64,000 nt of DNA from Lachnospiraceae bacterium (lineage in GTDB: Bacteria > Bacillota > Clostridia > Lachnospirales > Lachnospiraceae): positions 1-64,000 of the forward strand of contig CAJTDK010000006.1 in the NCBI GenBank assembly GCA_910575105.1, given 5' to 3'. Below, in pieces: positions 44,045 to 53,839 of the stretch. The position numbers and the translations under genes are program-made. The notes beneath the pieces were generated by a model. That model did no database searches, had not been told where the DNA came from, and saw only the letters and a list, made by a program, of their open reading frames with translations. Each line of letters starts with the position of its first letter. Positions within the stretch are counted from its first letter, which is position 1.

Positions 44045-45550
44045 ATGGAAAATTGGAGATATGGATGGAAAAAAGTGATTGCATACATGTTGGCGGCAGT
44101 TCTGGCCGCAGGAGGTCTTGCGTCGTTTCCGGCGCAGGCGGAAGAAAATGCTGATGCAATAGAAGCTGTTTCGGCAGAAACATCTACATCAGAAGAAGGC
44201 ATCAGCACAAAGGAGCCGGCTGCTGCAGATGAAACTACTGGCGACGAAAAAGTGCTGGAAGAAGAGAAGGTATTTATCTTAGATGGACTTCCAGACAAGG
44301 ATGAACTGCTGGCGGCTTACATGGACCGGCTGTTTGATGTGGGTACGGATACAGGAATCTCTGCATACGGATCAGCAGGCCAAGTTAAGCTGACGGATGC
44401 CAATGAAAAAAAGCTTTACCAGGAGCTTCGGGATTCCGTGGAAAAGATCGCAGGCGGCGTCAGAACCTCTTCGATCATCAGGGTAAATGGCTTGAGCATC
44501 AGCCAGCAGACCTGGAATGCTTCTGTGAAAAAGGTTATTTCCTATCTGCTCATGGATTGTCCCTATGACCTGTATTGGTTTGACAAAAAATCAATACCGG
44601 TAAGTGTCAGCGGCTACGGCACTACAGTTCAATCCGTGACCTTTTCGATGACTGTTGCAAAGGAGTACCGGGGGAGCAGCGCATATACTGCAGATCCTTC
44701 AAAGATAAGCGCCGCAAAAAATGCTGTATCGAGCGCGAAGGCCATCGTAGCAAAGCACGCAGCAGAGTCCGACCAGGAGAAGCTGAGAAGCTACTGCCAG
44801 GAGATCTGCGCTCTCGTCTCCTACAATACCGGCGTGCTTTCCGGGAATGTAGATTACGGGAATCCGTGGCAGCTGATCTGGGTATTTGACGGCAACCCCA
44901 GTACCAATGTAGTGTGTGAAGGCTATGCCAAGGCATTTCAGTATCTGTGCGACCTGTCGGGTTTTAACGGCAATGTTGTGTGTTATTCTGTCACAGGGAC
45001 CATGAGCGACGGAACCAATTCCGGGGACCATATGTGGAATATTGTCTCGCTTAACGGAACAAATTATCTGGTTGATGTGACAAACAGTGACTCAGGCAGC
45101 ATCGGTTCAGACGGATCCCTATTCCTTGCTGTTCCAAAGAGCGGGACAATAGACAGCAGCTATACATTTTTAAATTCAAGAAACCGTTCGATCATCTATA
45201 CCTACAGCTCCGAGACGAAAACGCTGCTTGGACGGGATGTACTAGGACTGACGGACAGTGACAGAACAGCAGTAAAACAGACCGTCAAAGTTACGAAGAT
45301 AAAAATCACCGCTAAGACTAAGACGATGAACCTGAAGTCAAAGAAGACCCAGACACTGAAGGTGACGGTATCCCCTGCGAAAGCGTCCAACCGGAAGGCA
45401 AAGTGGAAATCCTCCAACAAAAAAATCGCGACGGTCAATGCGCAGGGGAAGGTGACGGCAAAAAAAGCAGGGACAGTCAAGATTACGGCCGTTGCAAAAG
45501 ACGGAAGCGGGAAAAGGGCAACGATAAAGATTAAGATTAAAAAGAAGTAG
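44045..45550 (+). CDS. Secreted transglutaminase-like protein with Ig-like domain
   Basis: 501 residues. Signal peptide (KKVIAYMLAAVLAAGG, cleavage likely after AQA near residue 31), acidic linker, and a transglutaminase/protease-like core whose triad is visible: Cys in NVVCEGYAKAF (near 291), His in GDHMWNIV (near 328), Asp in YLVDVTNSD (near 344). The C-terminal 85 residues are a Lys-rich bacterial Ig-like (BIG2) domain (KWKSSNKKIATVNAQGKVTAKKAGTVKITAV), probably wall-associating. The start at 44045 fits AGGTG better than GTG 44030. Probably an extracellular peptidase or cross-linker. -10 TATAAT at 43998-44003. Terminator at 45575. Confidence 0.85.
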   Translation: MENWRYGWKKVIAYMLAAVLAAGGLASFPAQAEENADAIEAVSAETSTSEEGISTKEPAAADETTGDEKVLEEEKVFILDGLPDKDELLAAYMDRLFDVGTDTGISAYGSAGQVKLTDANEKKLYQELRDSVEKIAGGVRTSSIIRVNGLSISQQTWNASVKKVISYLLMDCPYDLYWFDKKSIPVSVSGYGTTVQSVTFSMTVAKEYRGSSAYTADPSKISAAKNAVSSAKAIVAKHAAESDQEKLRSYCQEICALVSYNTGVLSGNVDYGNPWQLIWVFDGNPSTNVVCEGYAKAFQYLCDLSGFNGNVVCYSVTGTMSDGTNSGDHMWNIVSLNGTNYLVDVTNSDSGSIGSDGSLFLAVPKSGTIDSSYTFLNSRNRSIIYTYSSETKTLLGRDVLGLTDSDRTAVKQTVKVTKIKITAKTKTMNLKSKKTQTLKVTVSPAKASNRKAKWKSSNKKIATVNAQGKVTAKKAGTVKITAVAKDGSGKRATIKIKIKKK

Positions 45551-45574
45551 CGGATAAGCAGAAAGATAAACTGG

Positions 45575-45617
45575 AAAAATACCAGCACTGTAAGAAAGAC
45601 AGCGCCGGTATTTTTTT
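45575..45617 (+). terminator. Terminator after the secreted protein gene
   Basis: AAAAATACCAGCACTG (45575-45590) pairs with CAGCGCCGGTATTTTT (45600-45615), with two mismatches, followed by further T. It stands 24 bases after the stop codon. Confidence 0.85.
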
Positions 45618-45643
45618 GTTTTTACATTTTTGATACATTTTCA

Positions 45644-45672
45644 TTGAACTTTAGAGATTTGTACCCGATAAA
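45644..45672 (+). promoter_or_regulatory. Promoter of asnB and two-component system 3
   Basis: TTGAAC (45644-45649), 17 bases, GATAAA (45667-45672), about 46 bases before the asnB ATG. The match is fair, not perfect. No other promoter is seen before the regulator genes at 47602. Confidence 0.5.
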
Positions 45673-45718
45673 ATACCAACATACAACAGGGAAGCCAACG
45701 AAAGAGGAGAGATTGAGT

Positions 45719-47596
45719 ATGTGTGGAATATGCGGGATTATTGGAAAGACTGAGGAAAAGGAGCAGGTGCTTAAAGGGATGATGAAAGCCATCGAGCACC
45801 GCGGGCCAGACGGCAGCGAAAGCTATATTGCAAGGAAGGCGGCGCTGGGCTTTCAGCGGCTCAGCATCATAGACCTGGATACAGGGATGCAGCCCATGTT
45901 CAACGAGGACGGAAGCAAGGTGCTTGTTTTTAACGGAGAGATCTATAACTACTGGATACTGAAAGATCTTCTTGTGCAAAAGGGCCATAGGTTCAGGACG
46001 ACATCCGACTCGGAGATCCTTCTTCATGGATATGAGGAATTTGGTCAAGAGCTGCTTGGCAGGCTCAGGGGGATGTTCAGTTTCGCTGTCTGGGATGAGC
46101 AGAAGGGTGAGCTGTTCGCGGCCCGGGATTTTTTCGGGATCAAGCCTTTCTATTATGCGGTGATCGGAGGCACCCTTGTGTTTGCCTCGGAGATTAAGAG
46201 TATACTTGCGTATCCGGGATATGAGCGGAGGATGAATGAAGAGGCACTTGAGCAGTATCTTTCATTCCAGTATTCGGTGCTGCCGGAGACATTTTTTAAA
46301 GGGATCTATCAGCTTCTGCCGGGACATTATCTTACCTATAAGGACCATATGCTGCAGATCGTACGGTATTTTAAGCCGTCATTAAAGCCAGACGGGCAAG
46401 AGAGCTGCCGGAAGATGATCAAGGATGTGGAGGATATGATGAGGCTGTCGGTGAGAAGGCATCTGGTCAGCGATGTGGAGGTGGGAAGCTTTCTGTCCGG
46501 CGGGGTGGACTCCGGGCTGATCGCGGCCATAGCCGGGTGCGTCAAGACTTTTACCGTGGGATTTTCTGACGAGGGTGCGTTGTACGATGAGACCGGGGAT
46601 GCCAGGAAGCTGGCGGATACGCTTCACCTGGAAAACAGTTGTAAATTCATTGGAAAGGAGGAGTTTGAACAGGCGGTTCCGGAAGTTTTATACTATCTGG
46701 ACGAACCGTCGGGAGACGCATCTGCGGTGGCGCTTTATTTTCTCGCGAAGGAGGCGTCCAAGGAGGTGAAGGTGGTGCTGTCGGGGGAAGGATCGGACGA
46801 GATCTTCGGCGGGTACAATATCTACCGTGAGCCGGAAATGCTAAGATTCATAGACTGGCTCCCGAGGAGCCTTAGATGCTGGGTGGCAAAGCAGGCCAGG
46901 CATCTGCCCAAGCAGATGAAAGGAAGGGGATATCTTATGCGGGCGGCGCTTCCTGTCAGAGAGCGGTACATCGGGAATGCCTGCATATTCCGCGAAGAGG
47001 AAAAGGTACGGCTGCTAAAGGGGGAGGTGACGCGAACAGCAAAGGAGCTTCTTTCGGATACATACGATGAGGTGGGGCATCTTTCTGCCTCAGAGCAAAT
47101 GCAGTCTGTGGACCTGAGGTACTGGCTGCCGGGAGATATCCTCCAGAAAGCGGACAGGATGAGCATGGCACATTCGCTGGAGCTTCGGGTTCCGTTCTTA
47201 GACTGGGATGTGTTTCAGATGGCGAGGAAGCTCCCGTGCAGGATGAAGCTTGGCGGCCACACGACGAAATACATCCTGCGCAGGGCTGCCGCCTTCTACC
47301 TTCCAAAGCCTGCCTCCGCCAAAAAGAAACTGGGATTCCCGGTGCCGATACGCAACTGGCTTAAAGAGGATGGGTGGTATGAGAGGGTGAAGGAAGCATT
47401 TACCGGGGAATCGGCCCAGACCTTTTTCTGTACGGATTATCTGGTGGAGCTTCTGGATGAACACAGAGCAGACAGGGCGGATAACAGCCGGAAGATCTGG
47501 ACGGTGTATGTATTTTTGCTCTGGTATAAGATTTTTTTTGAATCTCAGGGGAATATTGATTATAATAGAAAAAGAACATACAGGGCAAGGGGATAG
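45719..47596 (+). CDS. asnB: Asparagine synthase (glutamine-hydrolysing)
   Basis: 625 residues. N-terminal glutaminase with the nucleophile Cys2 (MCGICGIIG), substrate residues in EHRGPDG and FNGEIYNY; C-terminal synthetase with the PP-loop [11 protein letters not shown] and [16 protein letters not shown]. The open frame starts at 45644, but mature Cys2 and the ribosome site AGAGGAG fix ATG 45719. The stop codon nearly touches the start of a response regulator, so asnB leads a four-gene unit with two-component system 3 and a lipoprotein, an uncommon pairing. It may amidate diaminopimelate or other wall precursors rather than free aspartate; that is speculation. Confidence 0.93.
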   Translation: MCGICGIIGKTEEKEQVLKGMMKAIEHRGPDGSESYIARKAALGFQRLSIIDLDTGMQPMFNEDGSKVLVFNGEIYNYWILKDLLVQKGHRFRTTSDSEILLHGYEEFGQELLGRLRGMFSFAVWDEQKGELFAARDFFGIKPFYYAVIGGTLVFASEIKSILAYPGYERRMNEEALEQYLSFQYSVLPETFFKGIYQLLPGHYLTYKDHMLQIVRYFKPSLKPDGQESCRKMIKDVEDMMRLSVRRHLVSDVEVGSFLSGGVDSGLIAAIAGCVKTFTVGFSDEGALYDETGDARKLADTLHLENSCKFIGKEEFEQAVPEVLYYLDEPSGDASAVALYFLAKEASKEVKVVLSGEGSDEIFGGYNIYREPEMLRFIDWLPRSLRCWVAKQARHLPKQMKGRGYLMRAALPVRERYIGNACIFREEEKVRLLKGEVTRTAKELLSDTYDEVGHLSASEQMQSVDLRYWLPGDILQKADRMSMAHSLELRVPFLDWDVFQMARKLPCRMKLGGHTTKYILRRAAAFYLPKPASAKKKLGFPVPIRNWLKEDGWYERVKEAFTGESAQTFFCTDYLVELLDEHRADRADNSRKIWTVYVFLLWYKIFFESQGNIDYNRKRTYRARG

Positions 47597-47601
47597 TGGG
47601 A

Positions 47602-48306
47602 ATGGATACGGAGAAAATCAGGATACTTGTCATAGAAGATGAAAAGCCCATTGCGGATATTCTGGAGTATGACCTGAAAAAAGAAGGCTTTGAAGTCAGA
47701 AGCGCCTATACAGGGGCGGAGGGCTTAAGGATAACGGAAGCGTTCATCCCGCAGCTCATTTTATTGGACTGGATGCTTCCTGACCTAAGCGGGGTGGACA
47801 TCCTTAAGCTTCTGACGGAAAAATACAGCATGCCGGTGATTATGCTGACAGCCAGAGGAACGGTCGACGACAAAGTATACGGCTTATCCTGCGGGGCGGA
47901 CGATTATATCACGAAGCCCTTTGACCTCAGGGAGGTCAATATGCGGGTGCAGGCTGTATTGCGGAGATTTAAAAAATCAGAGGCTGGGCAGGGGGAGATG
48001 GAAGAAGCCCACATCAGGAAGTTCAGAGACGCCGTCATCAATACGCAGGAGCGTACTGTCGTGCAGTGCGGCCGGCTGGTGGAGCTTACGCCTAAGGAGT
48101 TCGACCTTCTCGTGTGGCTCGTCACTCATCCACGCTTCGTGTTTACCAGAAACCGCCTTCTGGAGGAGATATGGGGCTATGATTTTGCCGGGGATACCCG
48201 GACGGTGGATATGCATATCCAGAGACTTAGAAAGAAGCTTCATGCAGGAGAGTCAATTATTACTGTTTTTGGTGTGGGGTATAAGTATGTACCAGAAAAA
48301 AATTAA
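47602..48306 (+). CDS. OmpR/PhoB-family response regulator (system 3)
   Basis: 234 residues. Receiver: [11 protein letters not shown], phospho-acceptor in [25 protein letters not shown]. Winged helix: [39 protein letters not shown] and [17 protein letters not shown] 47602 has AAGGGGA 8 bases upstream; GTG 47596, sharing a base with the asnB stop, is less likely. The last 20 bases overlap the kinase gene. Confidence 0.93.
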   Translation: MDTEKIRILVIEDEKPIADILEYDLKKEGFEVRSAYTGAEGLRITEAFIPQLILLDWMLPDLSGVDILKLLTEKYSMPVIMLTARGTVDDKVYGLSCGADDYITKPFDLREVNMRVQAVLRRFKKSEAGQGEMEEAHIRKFRDAVINTQERTVVQCGRLVELTPKEFDLLVWLVTHPRFVFTRNRLLEEIWGYDFAGDTRTVDMHIQRLRKKLHAGESIITVFGVGYKYVPEKN

Positions 48307-49801
48307 ATTTGTCAACAGCATCCTGTTTAGGATGAGCCTGTGGGTGCTGGGGTTCGGCGTCGGCGGGATCCTGCTTATCACCTGTTTTGTGCGTCTGCAG
48401 ATGCGTTATAATATTGAGAAACAGGTTACGGAGGAAATGCAGCAGATCCGGGACAATACCCTTCTCTATGTGCACCAGATCCTCCTTCTGAACAATGCTG
48501 TCGTGGAAGAGGAAGGCTTTGAAGAATGTGTCCAGGCCGTGAAAGAGCAGTTGAAAAGCATCGGCTACCGGGAGGCCGCATATTACAGCCTGGACGGAGA
48601 GCTGCTAAAGCAGAGCGGGAGCCGCCTTGGTGGCGGAGCAAAGCGGAAGGACTTTAAAAAGGCGGTGGAGCTTGACAGTACCTTTACTTTAAGCTGCGAG
48701 AAGAACAGCCAGTGCGAGGTGTATTTTACCATGCCGGTGGAGATCATGGGGAAACGGATCGGCTATATCAGCTATTTCTTTGATTACGGGGAGCAGTACC
48801 GGCGGGAATGGAACAGTTTTGAACGGACGATCTGGATCACGGCGGTTATCTTTGCGCTTATCTGCCTTGTCACCTGGATCATGCTCTGCCGCATGCTTTC
48901 CTCCATCCGGGAGCTAAGCCGCGCCACCAGCGAGATCTCCTCCCGGCTGGCAGACGGGGAGTTTGGCCACGATGCCGCGGGCCGGCTAAAGCTTAACGGA
49001 CGCAAGGACGAGATCGGGGAACTGTCTTTGAACTTTGCGCGGATGCTTGACATGGCAGAGGAGCAGTTTAAGCGGATACAGGAGGATAACAGCCGGATCA
49101 GAAAGCTCCTTAACAGCCGACAGGATTTCTACAACAATGTCACCCATGAGCTGAAGACGCCTCTTACAACAATTTCCGGCTATGCGCAGCTTATGGAAAA
49201 AAACGGCCGGGAGGATGGTGCGCTGTTTGATAAAGGGACGGAGCATATCCTTAAGGAGAGTACAAGGCTGCACCGGATGGTCGTGCAGCTTCTGGAAATG
49301 CAGGAGGATAAGAGTGACGAAGAGTGGAAACGGCTGAATCTGACGGAGCTGATCATCAATGTGGCTGATACTATGCAGATAAAGGCAAAGCGGTACAACA
49401 CAGGGATCGCGCTGGAGGGAACAAAAGAGAGCTGCTTTGTGATGGGGCGGGAGGATAAGCTCTGCCAGATCTTTATCAATCTGATCGATAACGCCATCAA
49501 GTACGGAGAGCCAGAAGGGACGGTCCGCATCAGGAACGCCTCGAAGAAGGACAGGGTGGAGATCTCTGTAGCAAATAGGGGGCAGGGAATTAAAGAGAAG
49601 GACCTGGAAAATATCTTTGAGCCGTTTTTCCGCGCAGACAGAGAGCTTTCCAGAGAGATAGGCAGCACCGGGCTTGGACTTTCGCTCTCCAGAAAGCTGG
49701 TGGAAGAATATAAAGGAGAGATCAGGGTAGCAAGCACGCCAGGGGAAGAGACGGTCTTCACCGTAAGCTTTCCCAGGGCAGGATGTGAGGTATCAGCATG
49801 A
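48287..49801 (+). CDS. Sensor histidine kinase with extracellular domain (system 3)
   Basis: 504 residues, a classic receptor kinase: helix 1 (about 10-35), an extracellular region of about 145 residues ([36 protein letters not shown]/Cache-like), helix 2 (about 185-208), HAMP ([20 protein letters not shown]), HisKA box [20 protein letters not shown] and an ATPase domain ([31 protein letters not shown]). The frame is open far upstream, but ATG 48287, inside the end of the regulator gene, is the first codon that yields a family-like N-terminus. ATGA overlap with the lipoprotein gene. Confidence 0.9.
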   Translation: MYQKKIKFVNSILFRMSLWVLGFGVGGILLITCFVRLQMRYNIEKQVTEEMQQIRDNTLLYVHQILLLNNAVVEEEGFEECVQAVKEQLKSIGYREAAYYSLDGELLKQSGSRLGGGAKRKDFKKAVELDSTFTLSCEKNSQCEVYFTMPVEIMGKRIGYISYFFDYGEQYRREWNSFERTIWITAVIFALICLVTWIMLCRMLSSIRELSRATSEISSRLADGEFGHDAAGRLKLNGRKDEIGELSLNFARMLDMAEEQFKRIQEDNSRIRKLLNSRQDFYNNVTHELKTPLTTISGYAQLMEKNGREDGALFDKGTEHILKESTRLHRMVVQLLEMQEDKSDEEWKRLNLTELIINVADTMQIKAKRYNTGIALEGTKESCFVMGREDKLCQIFINLIDNAIKYGEPEGTVRIRNASKKDRVEISVANRGQGIKEKDLENIFEPFFRADRELSREIGSTGLGLSLSRKLVEEYKGEIRVASTPGEETVFTVSFPRAGCEVSA

Positions 49802-51093
49802 GAGAAGTAAAAAAGCAGCAAAAGAGATGGCTTGTCCGGGCAATGTGCGCTGTGCTGGCGGCAGGAAGCGTGCTGTGCGGGTGCTCGGGGCAGGGTATGA
49901 CAAAGACGATCCAGCTCCCCGATACGGAAAATGAAGAGAAGGGGATACCAGGGATCATCATCAATCGTATCCAGGAATATGTCTACGACGGGCATAGCGA
50001 GGATAATCTGTGGCTGGGCTGGGGAGAGACAGGCTCGGATATGGTCTGTATGCTCAGATACGGGGAAAAGGGATATACCTATCGGAAGATCGACGTGAAT
50101 ACAAAGGAGACCATAAGCAAAGTGTTTGTGGACGACCGGATGATCTTTAACATCAAGATCGCACCCGGCGGCAGATACATCTCCTACGAAGCAGAGGTAG
50201 CAGAAGGAGCAGGCTCTGAGCTTATCCTGTTTGCAGCAGAAGAAGAAAAGCACATTGTGCTGCGTGAATGGGACGAATGCCTGCAGGGTTCCTCCTACGT
50301 GTGGAGCGATGACGGGACAAAGCTTTTCTCCTGGCAGAACGGCGATGACCCTGCTTTCCTGCCGGACAATAACTGGTACGTGGCCTGTTATGACATGGAC
50401 ACATTAAAGCAGGATGACAAGGGAGAATTGTCCGTTGAAAAGAAGGAATTCCTGATGAAAGGCAACGGCTATGCCTGGAGATCCGTCCTGCCTAACGCCG
50501 ACGGCTCAGAGGTGTATGTGAGAGAGGAGTACGAGAGTTTCTCAGACAGCAAAAGCGGGGAATATACCAATGAGTCTGCGAAGATAAAGATGAAACAGGA
50601 AAATATGGCTGTGTCAGAGAATGCAGAGGAACAGGCAGACGGGATGAAGGAAACACAGAGCTGGATTCTCAGACCGGGCAGCCAGGAGAAAAAGAATGTG
50701 GCGGAATATGCAAAGTCTCCGATCTATCCGGTCAAATACACAAAAAAGGGGCTGTATTACCGGAGTGATGAAGGAAAGCTGTGCCTTGCGGAGCATGTGG
50801 AGGATAAACCTTCGGTAACGGAGCTTTTTTCCGTTTCGAATATAGAGACCTGCATCTGCGGCAATGGAGACCATATCTTTTTTATCGAGTGGACAGATGA
50901 TATGCGGACGCTGCAGATTAGCGGAGTCAGGATGGAGGGTACGGAACCGACAGCAAAGCAGGTACTCTATAAAGCATCCTGCGAAAGTGCCGATTATTTG
51001 GTTACGGCTGACGATTCGGCGATCGTGCTGCAGACAGATGCGTATCTGGGGGATGACAGGAATTCCTTCCGGATCACGGAGCTTGGGTATTGA
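49798..51093 (+). CDS. Lipoprotein with beta-propeller-like repeats (system 3)
   Basis: 431 residues. Basic start, hydrophobic helix (WLVRAMCAVLAAGSVL) and lipobox LCGC with Cys near 29, so membrane-anchored outside. The rest has recurrent TolB/WD-like strands (APGGRYISYEAEVAEG, YVWSDDGTKLFSWQNG, LPNADGSEVYVREEY, YTKKGLYYRSDEGKL), suggesting a propeller. It is translationally coupled to the kinase (ATGA), which favours a role as co-sensor or ligand-binding partner of the kinase; this is inference. No enzymatic motif. Confidence 0.8.
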   Translation: MREVKKQQKRWLVRAMCAVLAAGSVLCGCSGQGMTKTIQLPDTENEEKGIPGIIINRIQEYVYDGHSEDNLWLGWGETGSDMVCMLRYGEKGYTYRKIDVNTKETISKVFVDDRMIFNIKIAPGGRYISYEAEVAEGAGSELILFAAEEEKHIVLREWDECLQGSSYVWSDDGTKLFSWQNGDDPAFLPDNNWYVACYDMDTLKQDDKGELSVEKKEFLMKGNGYAWRSVLPNADGSEVYVREEYESFSDSKSGEYTNESAKIKMKQENMAVSENAEEQADGMKETQSWILRPGSQEKKNVAEYAKSPIYPVKYTKKGLYYRSDEGKLCLAEHVEDKPSVTELFSVSNIETCICGNGDHIFFIEWTDDMRTLQISGVRMEGTEPTAKQVLYKASCESADYLVTADDSAIVLQTDAYLGDDRNSFRITELGY

Positions 51094-51186
51094 TTTGACA
51101 GAAGCTATCCCGGATGTTATGCTGATATCAGCAGACAGACTGGCGGAATGCCGCACAGTATTTCAGGAAGGCAGAGGTGAAGAAGT

Positions 51187-51954
51187 ATGAATTATTCCGA
51201 AAATGATAAGCAGTATCATATTCAGGTAGGGGAAGGGGAGATCGGGAGATATGTGATCCTGCCGGGCGATCCGAAACGCTGCGAAAAGATCGCCGGATAT
51301 TTTGACGACGCGAAGCTGGTGGCAGACAGCAGGGAGTATGTCACCTATACCGGATATCTGGAAGGGACCAAGGTGAGCGTGACCTCCACAGGGATCGGTG
51401 GACCTTCGGCCGCCATAGCCATGGAGGAGCTGGTGAAGGCCGGAGCCGACACCTTCCTTCGGATCGGGACCTGCGGAGGCATGCAGACGGATGTGCTGAG
51501 CGGGGATATCGTCATTGCAAACGGAGCTGTCCGGATGGAAGGCACAAGCAAGGAATATGCACCCATCGAATTCCCGGCAGTCCCGGATATCCAGATCGTA
51601 AATGCACTGATTAAAGGGGCAGAGAGCCTTAAACAGACATACCACGTTGGGGTCGTCCAGTGCAAGGATTCCTTCTACGGGCAGCATTCGCCGGAGACGA
51701 AGCCTGCCGGGTACGAGCTTCTTAATAAGTGGGAGGCGTGGAAACAGATGGGATGCCTGGCATCAGAGATGGAGTCGGCCGCATTGTTTATCGTTGCCGC
51801 AAGCCTTCGGGTGAGAGCGGGTACCTGCCTCCTGGTACTGGCTAACCAGGAGCGGGAAAAGGCCGGGCTTGATAATCCGGTCGTTCACGATACGGATATG
51901 GCTATCCGGGTTACCGTAGAGGCGTTAAAGGCGCTGATCCGGTCCGAGAAATAA
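51187..51954 (+). CDS. udp: Uridine phosphorylase
   Basis: Cleaves uridine (and related pyrimidine nucleosides) with phosphate to base plus ribose-1-phosphate. 255 residues of the NP-1 family: phosphate site in [24 protein letters not shown], and the stretch [14 protein letters not shown] plus [14 protein letters not shown] closely follow E. coli Udp. AGAGGTGAAG ribosome site. It lies 93 bases after the lipoprotein gene, possibly on the same transcript, and converges on rpiB. Confidence 0.92.
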   Translation: MNYSENDKQYHIQVGEGEIGRYVILPGDPKRCEKIAGYFDDAKLVADSREYVTYTGYLEGTKVSVTSTGIGGPSAAIAMEELVKAGADTFLRIGTCGGMQTDVLSGDIVIANGAVRMEGTSKEYAPIEFPAVPDIQIVNALIKGAESLKQTYHVGVVQCKDSFYGQHSPETKPAGYELLNKWEAWKQMGCLASEMESAALFIVAASLRVRAGTCLLVLANQEREKAGLDNPVVHDTDMAIRVTVEALKALIRSEK

Positions 51955-52017
51955 GTGTAAAGGAAATAAGCAGAAAAAATAAGCGTAGAGAAGTAAGCAT
52001 AAAAAGTGTGTATAAAA

Positions 52018-52077
52018 GAAAGCACCCGATCTCCTTCCCGGACAGATGGTTTTGTCCGGTGTAAGTCGGGTGCTTTC
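52018..52077 (-). terminator. Two-tier terminator between udp and rpiB
   Basis: GAAAGCACCCGA (52018-52029) pairs perfectly with TCGGGTGCTTTC (52066-52077), and inside it CCGGACA (52038-52044) pairs with TGTCCGG (52053-52059). Read on the minus strand the stem is followed by TTTTAT, so it best terminates rpiB; from the plus strand the tail is poor, though it may still stop udp. Confidence 0.8.
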
Positions 52078-52093
52078 GTCTGCATCTGACAGG

Positions 52094-52534
52094 CTATCTT
52101 TCGTTGTCGTACGCAACGAAACGGTCTACCTTCGGCTGGGAGCCGCATCCCGGCACAAATTCATTAGTAAGGAATTCGGTCACGAACATCTCCCGCTCCT
52201 TGCTTCCCGTAGTAAATGCGCCCATGCAGATGATATTGGCATCGTTGCTTAAGCGCGCCCGCTGTGCGGAATATACGTCGGAAACGAGGGCAGCGTAAGC
52301 TCCCTTGACTTTGTTCGCAGCGATGGAGACACCGATGCCGGTTCCGCATACCAGAATTCCGCGGTCATATTTCTTCGCGGCTACAGCTTCCGCAACTTCA
52401 ATAGCCACATTGGCATATACCGGGTCTTCGCTTCCGAAATCCGTCACCTCTCCATATCCTTTCGCCTCGATAAATTTGATGAGAGCTTCCTTTTCGTTCT
52501 GTGCGTTTGGATCGCAGCCGATTGCAATTTTCAT
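52094..52534 (-). CDS. rpiB: RpiB/LacAB-family sugar-phosphate isomerase
   Basis: 146 residues. Interconverts ribose-5-phosphate and ribulose-5-phosphate, or allose-type phosphates. Family marks: IAIGCDPNAQNEKEAL at the start, catalytic Cys loop GILVCGTGIGVSIAANKVKG, and LSNDANIICMGAF. The first motif has CDPNA where most RpiB have DHAG, so substrate preference may differ and LacA/B-like isomerases are an alternative. AGGAGG-type ribosome site. It could process ribose from uridine phosphorylase next door (after phosphopentomutase, not seen here). Confidence 0.88.
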   Translation of the reverse strand: MKIAIGCDPNAQNEKEALIKFIEAKGYGEVTDFGSEDPVYANVAIEVAEAVAAKKYDRGILVCGTGIGVSIAANKVKGAYAALVSDVYSAQRARLSNDANIICMGAFTTGSKEREMFVTEFLTNEFVPGCGSQPKVDRFVAYDNER

Positions 52535-52649
52535 CTTCCATTCCTCCTAAAATTTAATCTGTGTTAGTTACTGTAAGCATATTTTAACATTTCATTTTGT
52601 TTTTGTCTACTTTCGAATTCTTTCGTTTTGGCGTTTTTTTGAAAATCAG

Positions 52650-52677
52650 TTACTGTTTACGGGTTAGGAATGCGCAC
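52650..52677 (+). repeat. 28-bp inverted repeat, left copy
   Basis: Matches the reverse complement of 53664-53691 at 25 of 28 positions. Its last 10 bases, GGAATGCGCA (52667-52676), also form a perfect local hairpin with TGCGCATTCC (52682-52691). It lies 20-60 bases past the end of the HAD gene. Confidence 0.8.
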
Positions 52678-52710
52678 TGGCTGCGCATTCCGTAAGAACA
52701 TGATACAGGA

Positions 52711-53481
52711 TCACAGTAATGTCCGCAGGATACGTTCCACGGATTCCGTCTGGTAGTCTGCATATTTTTCCACGCCGGGAGCGCAGTCTGTCATGGCATA
52801 GCTGATCCCCGCGGCCTGAAATAGCTCGATGTCATTGAAATGGTCGCCGAAAGCAATGCCGTCCGATAAAGGGAGATTGAGATGTCTGGTGATGGCAGAA
52901 AGCCCGGAGCCTTTGTTGGCATTGGGGGCGATAAAGTCTACCCAGAGATTCCCTGAGGTGACGATCCGGATCTCCGAAGAGAACTGCTTCTTAAAAAAAT
53001 GCTCCGCCGCGTCTGTTCCGTCGAAGTTAAGGAATGCGATCTTTAAGAAGGGCTCTGTGACCTGGCACAGGTCAGGCACTTCCTTGAGCTTATATTTGAT
53101 CACTTCGCGCATATGGTGCAGGAACTTCTGGTCAGTGGAATCGGTGTAGGCGGCCGACTCACAGGAAAGCATACAGTGAAATTCCGGGAATTGCCGCGAT
53201 GCCCGGATGATGCGCAGTCCCAGGTCACGGTCAATCAGTCCTTTTGCGATCACTTTATGGTTGTGGACGCACATGGAGCCGTTTTCCGTGATATAGGAAA
53301 TATCCTCCTGTACCGGCCCGAACAGACGGTATACATTCTCATACGTCCGGCCGCTGGCAGCGATGAAGCGGATGCCTTTATCCTTGAGCTTTTGGATCAG
53401 GTCAAAGATCTCCGGATCAAGGCTCTGGGCATCATTTTTCAACAGTGTTCCGTCCAGATCACTGGCAACATATCTTATCAT
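52711..53481 (-). CDS. HAD-superfamily hydrolase, Cof type
   Basis: 256 residues. Motif I VASDLDGTLL with nucleophile and acid Asp, motif II FIAASGR, and motif III/IV FGDHFNDIELF followed by the typical end AMTDCAPGVEKYADYQT, with the C2B cap between. This group dephosphorylates sugar phosphates, PLP or FMN precursors. The long open frame to 53805 is spurious upstream: AAAAAGGAG lies just before ATG 53481. The gene is bracketed by inverted 28-bp repeats. Confidence 0.9.
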   Translation of the reverse strand: MIRYVASDLDGTLLKNDAQSLDPEIFDLIQKLKDKGIRFIAASGRTYENVYRLFGPVQEDISYITENGSMCVHNHKVIAKGLIDRDLGLRIIRASRQFPEFHCMLSCESAAYTDSTDQKFLHHMREVIKYKLKEVPDLCQVTEPFLKIAFLNFDGTDAAEHFFKKQFSSEIRIVTSGNLWVDFIAPNANKGSGLSAITRHLNLPLSDGIAFGDHFNDIELFQAAGISYAMTDCAPGVEKYADYQTESVERILRTLL

Positions 53482-53663
53482 AGTCAAAACTCCTTTTTTT
53501 GCTGGCATATTCTTATCTTCCGGGGACAAAGATGCAGCTTGTCGCAGTGAACAGCAGCATGAAGCTGCATCTGTCCCTTGACATTGCGGACTGCCCCGCA
53601 GGATGTACCCGCCTATTATAATACAAAAAAGCAGGATTTGGAAGAAGGAAACACGAAAATCTG

Positions 53664-53691
53664 GTGCGCATTCCTGACCCGTGAAAAGTAA
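53664..53691 (-). repeat. 28-bp inverted repeat, right copy
   Basis: Inverted relative to 52650-52677 (25 of 28 identical), 180 bases upstream of the HAD start codon. The following 53692-53830 is GC-rich and holds no gene; GCGGT and ACCGC there could pair weakly. Confidence 0.8.
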
Positions 53692-53839
53692 AAAGTAAGT
53701 GCGGTGAACGCAGCGAATGCAGCCTGCGACCGCTTGACGGCAGGATAAGGAATATTTATAATGAAACTGGCTTGGCTTGGCGCGCAGGGTCGGATAGCAA
53801 TGCAATTAATCCGGCGTACAGGATTGGAGGTACAAAAAG

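Noticed and set aside
44045-47596. A transglutaminase-like gene next to an asparagine-synthase-like gene, as in lasso-peptide clusters
   Set aside because: The first protein has a signal peptide and a BIG2 domain, the second is a full AsnB with Cys2, they are separated by a terminator, and no precursor or recognition protein is present.
47921-48286. Upstream extension of the system 3 kinase frame through the regulator gene
   Set aside because: It would read out of frame through the regulator winged helix and gives no family-like sequence before residue 1 of the kinase.
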